Shown here: positions 11,320-13,264 of the stretch, piece after piece
Numbering within the stretch: position 1 is the stretch's first letter
Layout of the letters: each line of letters begins with the position of its first letter
Origin: an uncultured Collinsella sp.
GTDB lineage: Bacteria > Actinomycetota > Coriobacteriia > Coriobacteriales > Coriobacteriaceae
NCBI GenBank assembly: GCA_900554455.1
Contig: USHT01000009.1
Span: 1-13,264 of the forward strand
Direction: 5' to 3'
Length of the DNA stretch: 13,264 bases
The notes under the pieces: model-generated
Seen by the model: only the letters and a program-made list of their open reading frames with translations
The model's database searches: none
Told to the model about the DNA's origin: nothing
Program-made: the position numbers and the translations under genes

Positions 11320-12570
11320 ATGACACAACCGAATCCCTGCGCTTCTTGGAAGCGCTCGCTCGCCATCGTCTGGATCGGCGAGTTCTTCTCCGTGCTCACG
11401 AGCTCCATTCTGCAGATGGGTCTCATCTGGCACGTCACCCTCACCACCGGCTCCGCGAGCGCCCTGTCGTTCGTGAGCCTGGCGGCCTTCTTGCCCATGG
11501 CGCTCCTCGGCGCCTTCGCGGGCACCATCGTGGACCGCACGTCCATCAAGCGTCTCATGATCGGCGCCGATCTCTTCATCGCGGCCGTGAGCCTCACGCT
11601 TGTCTTCGGCTCGCTTCGGGGCGACCTTTCTGTCGCCGTTGTGGCGGCGGTGCTGTTCGTCCGTGCGCTGGGCAGCACGCTCCATACGCCCGCCTTCAAC
11701 GCGCTCACACCGCTCATCGCCCCGCCCGAGGTGCTCGGCAAGCTGGCGGGCATGCTGCAGTTCATGCAGTCGGGTAGCTATATCATCGGCAACGCCATCG
11801 CCGCGGCGGTCTACCCGGCGTTTGGTCTGACTTTCATGATCGCGCTCGATGTCGCCGGGGCGGTGCTCGCGAGCATCGCGGTGGCGACCTCCGGCATCAA
11901 GACGCCGGCGCCCGAGCGCCATACGCCCGAGGAGAACGCCGAGGCGTCGCACCGCGCGGTGCGGGCCTTCCTATTGGAGACGGCCAACGGGTACCGCGAG
12001 CTCAAACGCCATCACGGTCTGTTCGCCATGCTCTGGATCGGCTTCGCCTTCTCGGTCCTGTTCTCGCCCATATCCGCGCTGTTCCCGCTCATGGTGTTCG
12101 ACCATTTTGGGGGCACCACTACGCAGTCGGCTATCGCGGAGATCGCGTTCTCGGTCGGCATGATCGCGGCGAGCGGCTGGATCGGGGCGACGGGTGGCCT
12201 TAAGAACCGCGCTCTTTCGTGCACGCTGGCCATCGGCCTCTTCGGAGCGGGCACGCTCGCGGGCGGCCTCGTGCCCCCTTCCGCGCTCGTTGTGTTTCTG
12301 GGGCTTACGTTCGCGATGGGGGTCTCGAGTCCGCTGTACAGCGCGCCGCAGATGGCGCTCATGCAGGAGCGCGTCGATCCCGAGTGCATGGGCCGCGTCT
12401 TCGGCCTGTACGGAGCGGTCTGCAGCTGGGCCATGCCCGTGGGGCTCGTCGCATCGACCTTGTTCGCGGACGCCATCGGCGTAAGCGCGTGTTTCGTGCT
12501 CATCGGTGCTGCAATGGTGATCCTAGCAGGCATCACCTGGGCGATCCCGAGCATCCGCAAGATTGGGTAG
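11320..12570 (+). CDS. Mef(A)-like MFS efflux transporter
   Basis: A 416-residue major facilitator with about twelve predicted membrane helices, probably a proton-driven drug exporter in the cytoplasmic membrane. The motif-A loop between helices 2 and 3 reads GTIVDRTSIKRLM (68-80). From memory many blocks match macrolide pump Mef(A): TSSILQM, MIGADL, HTPAFNALTPL, GRVFGLYGA, AMPVGL and LFADAIGV. This places it in the Mef branch, but the identity is moderate, so the substrate could be another compound. The ATG at 11320 follows AAAGGA at seven bases. It is preceded by a consensus promoter and a leader peptide of the mef/erm type, and followed by its own terminator, so it is a single-gene unit. 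No msrD-type ABC-F gene follows, unlike classical mef operons. Confidence 0.9.
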   Translation: MTQPNPCASWKRSLAIVWIGEFFSVLTSSILQMGLIWHVTLTTGSASALSFVSLAAFLPMALLGAFAGTIVDRTSIKRLMIGADLFIAAVSLTLVFGSLRGDLSVAVVAAVLFVRALGSTLHTPAFNALTPLIAPPEVLGKLAGMLQFMQSGSYIIGNAIAAAVYPAFGLTFMIALDVAGAVLASIAVATSGIKTPAPERHTPEENAEASHRAVRAFLLETANGYRELKRHHGLFAMLWIGFAFSVLFSPISALFPLMVFDHFGGTTTQSAIAEIAFSVGMIAASGWIGATGGLKNRALSCTLAIGLFGAGTLAGGLVPPSALVVFLGLTFAMGVSSPLYSAPQMALMQERVDPECMGRVFGLYGAVCSWAMPVGLVASTLFADAIGVSACFVLIGAAMVILAGITWAIPSIRKIG

Positions 12571-12624
12571 CGCTCTGGCGGAGTGCGTTTCGTTTCGGAC
12601 GGCTCGTAGGGTCGCTGCGACGTG

Positions 12625-12676
12625 AAGGGTGGTCGACGGTGCGCCTGCGAGGGCGCCGTCGACCACCCTTTTGTTT
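12625..12676 (+). terminator. Strong intrinsic terminator after the MFS gene
   Basis: Fifteen bases at 12625-12639 are the exact reverse complement of 12656-12670, extended by three more pairs (one wobble), and followed by TTGTTT continuing a T-rich tail. It starts 54 bases after the stop codon. Confidence 0.92.
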
Positions 12677-12827
12677 AATTCGTCTGGCCCGGCGCCGATC
12701 ATCATCTGTTCGCCGGGCGATTGCGATGCCGCCGCTTGCCGATACGCGGCTCCTTACGTTGTGCGCATCCCATCGTTCTGGCAGCGTTTCCTGCAGTTAA
12801 TCTCCAGAGCCCGAGGCGGTGGCCCCT

Positions 12828-13264
12828 ATGAGTAATCTGCTCGAATCCATTCTGCGCGTCGGTATGACCGTGTTCATCGTCGGCCCGCTCACTGCATGGG
12901 TCGCCCGCCGCGGCGCGCGCGAGCGCAGCGAGGCAACGGACAGCCTCGATTGCTTCACGGTGCGCATGCCCGCAGCCATCCGCACGATCATCGCCTGCTG
13001 CGCCGTCGCGTTCGAACTGCTCATGCTGGGTGTCTACGTCTGGCAGGGCGTCTCGCTGGGCGAGTGGGACCACGAACTTGTGTGGTTCGGTCATGCCATG
13101 GCGCTCGCGGGTATGGCTATCTGGGCCTTGCTGAGCATCCCGCGTATCGACGTGGACGGTGGGCGCATTCTCTCGCGTAACGCCTTCGGCATCCGCAAGG
13201 ACTGGCCCGAGCTCCACAGCATCATCAACAAGGCACTCAGCAAGATCACGCCGGAAGAGCGCAG
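12828..13264 (+). CDS. Partial membrane protein with possible PH-like domain, function unknown
   Basis: A frame opens at ATG 12828, eight bases after GAGGCGG (12813-12819), and is still open at the window end (145 codons seen). The product shows three likely membrane segments (about 8-26, 52-72 and 86-104), then a cytoplasmic stretch with IDVDGGRILSRNAFG and a Trp-Pro pair. The latter resembles the strand pattern of bacterial PH-like domains, a weak reading. I do not recognise the family. It is separated from the MFS gene by a terminator and a second hairpin, GCCCGGCG/CGCCGGGC (12687-12694/12711-12718), so it is probably independently expressed. The C-terminus lies outside the window. Confidence 0.75.
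   Translation, partial: MSNLLESILRVGMTVFIVGPLTAWVARRGARERSEATDSLDCFTVRMPAAIRTIIACCAVAFELLMLGVYVWQGVSLGEWDHELVWFGHAMALAGMAIWALLSIPRIDVDGGRILSRNAFGIRKDWPELHSIINKALSKITPEER

Noticed and set aside
12702..13217. Minus-strand ORF antisense to the partial membrane protein at the window end
   Set aside because: Charged, His/Asp-rich translation with no binding site; the plus frame has a binding site and membrane helices.

Overview
The window looks like chromosome of a gut coriobacterium (Actinomycetota), most likely Collinsella or a close relative. This is inferred from the high G+C, the strong GAAAGG/AGGAGG ribosome binding sites, the codon choice and the gene mix; no rRNA or other phylogenetic marker is present. 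No tRNA, rRNA, CRISPR array, transposase or phage gene was seen.

Layout. (1) 1-860: a HAD-family (Cof-type) phosphatase on the minus strand. (2) 1004-4580: arginine block. argG has a long leader holding a 24-codon ORF with six Arg codons in its last ten, followed by competing RNA structures that end in a terminator-like hairpin; argG, a terminator, a short ORF with a good ribosome binding site, and argH follow. argG and argH convert citrulline to arginine. (3) 4581-6176: ndk (plus) and rpiB (minus) converge on a tandem set of strong hairpins; a palindromic operator candidate lies upstream of rpiB. (4) 6177-7499: an L-cysteine desulfidase of the CyuA/UPF0597 family. (5) 6972-9307, minus strand: two paralogous membrane-anchored XRE regulators flanking a four-helix membrane protein; the distal regulator has lost its family C-terminus and its frame runs antisense into the desulfidase gene. 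(6) 9650-10925, minus strand: an SPFH/band-7 membrane protein followed by a small ribbon-helix-helix protein. (7) 11144-12676: a Mef(A)-like MFS efflux pump behind a consensus promoter and a nine-residue leader peptide, closed by a strong terminator. (8) 12828-end: a partial membrane protein.

The two most notable points are regulatory. The argG leader looks like a classical amino-acid attenuator that reads arginine supply: the terminal Arg-Arg-Arg-stop codons lie inside a segment that can pair over 9 bp with a downstream element, and that element alternatively forms an antiterminator. The MFS leader peptide, MLASMRIWL, shares the core ASMR with the macrolide-sensing leader peptide reported for mef genes, which suggests a drug-induced efflux pump. 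Both are read directly from the sequence; the mechanisms are inferred.
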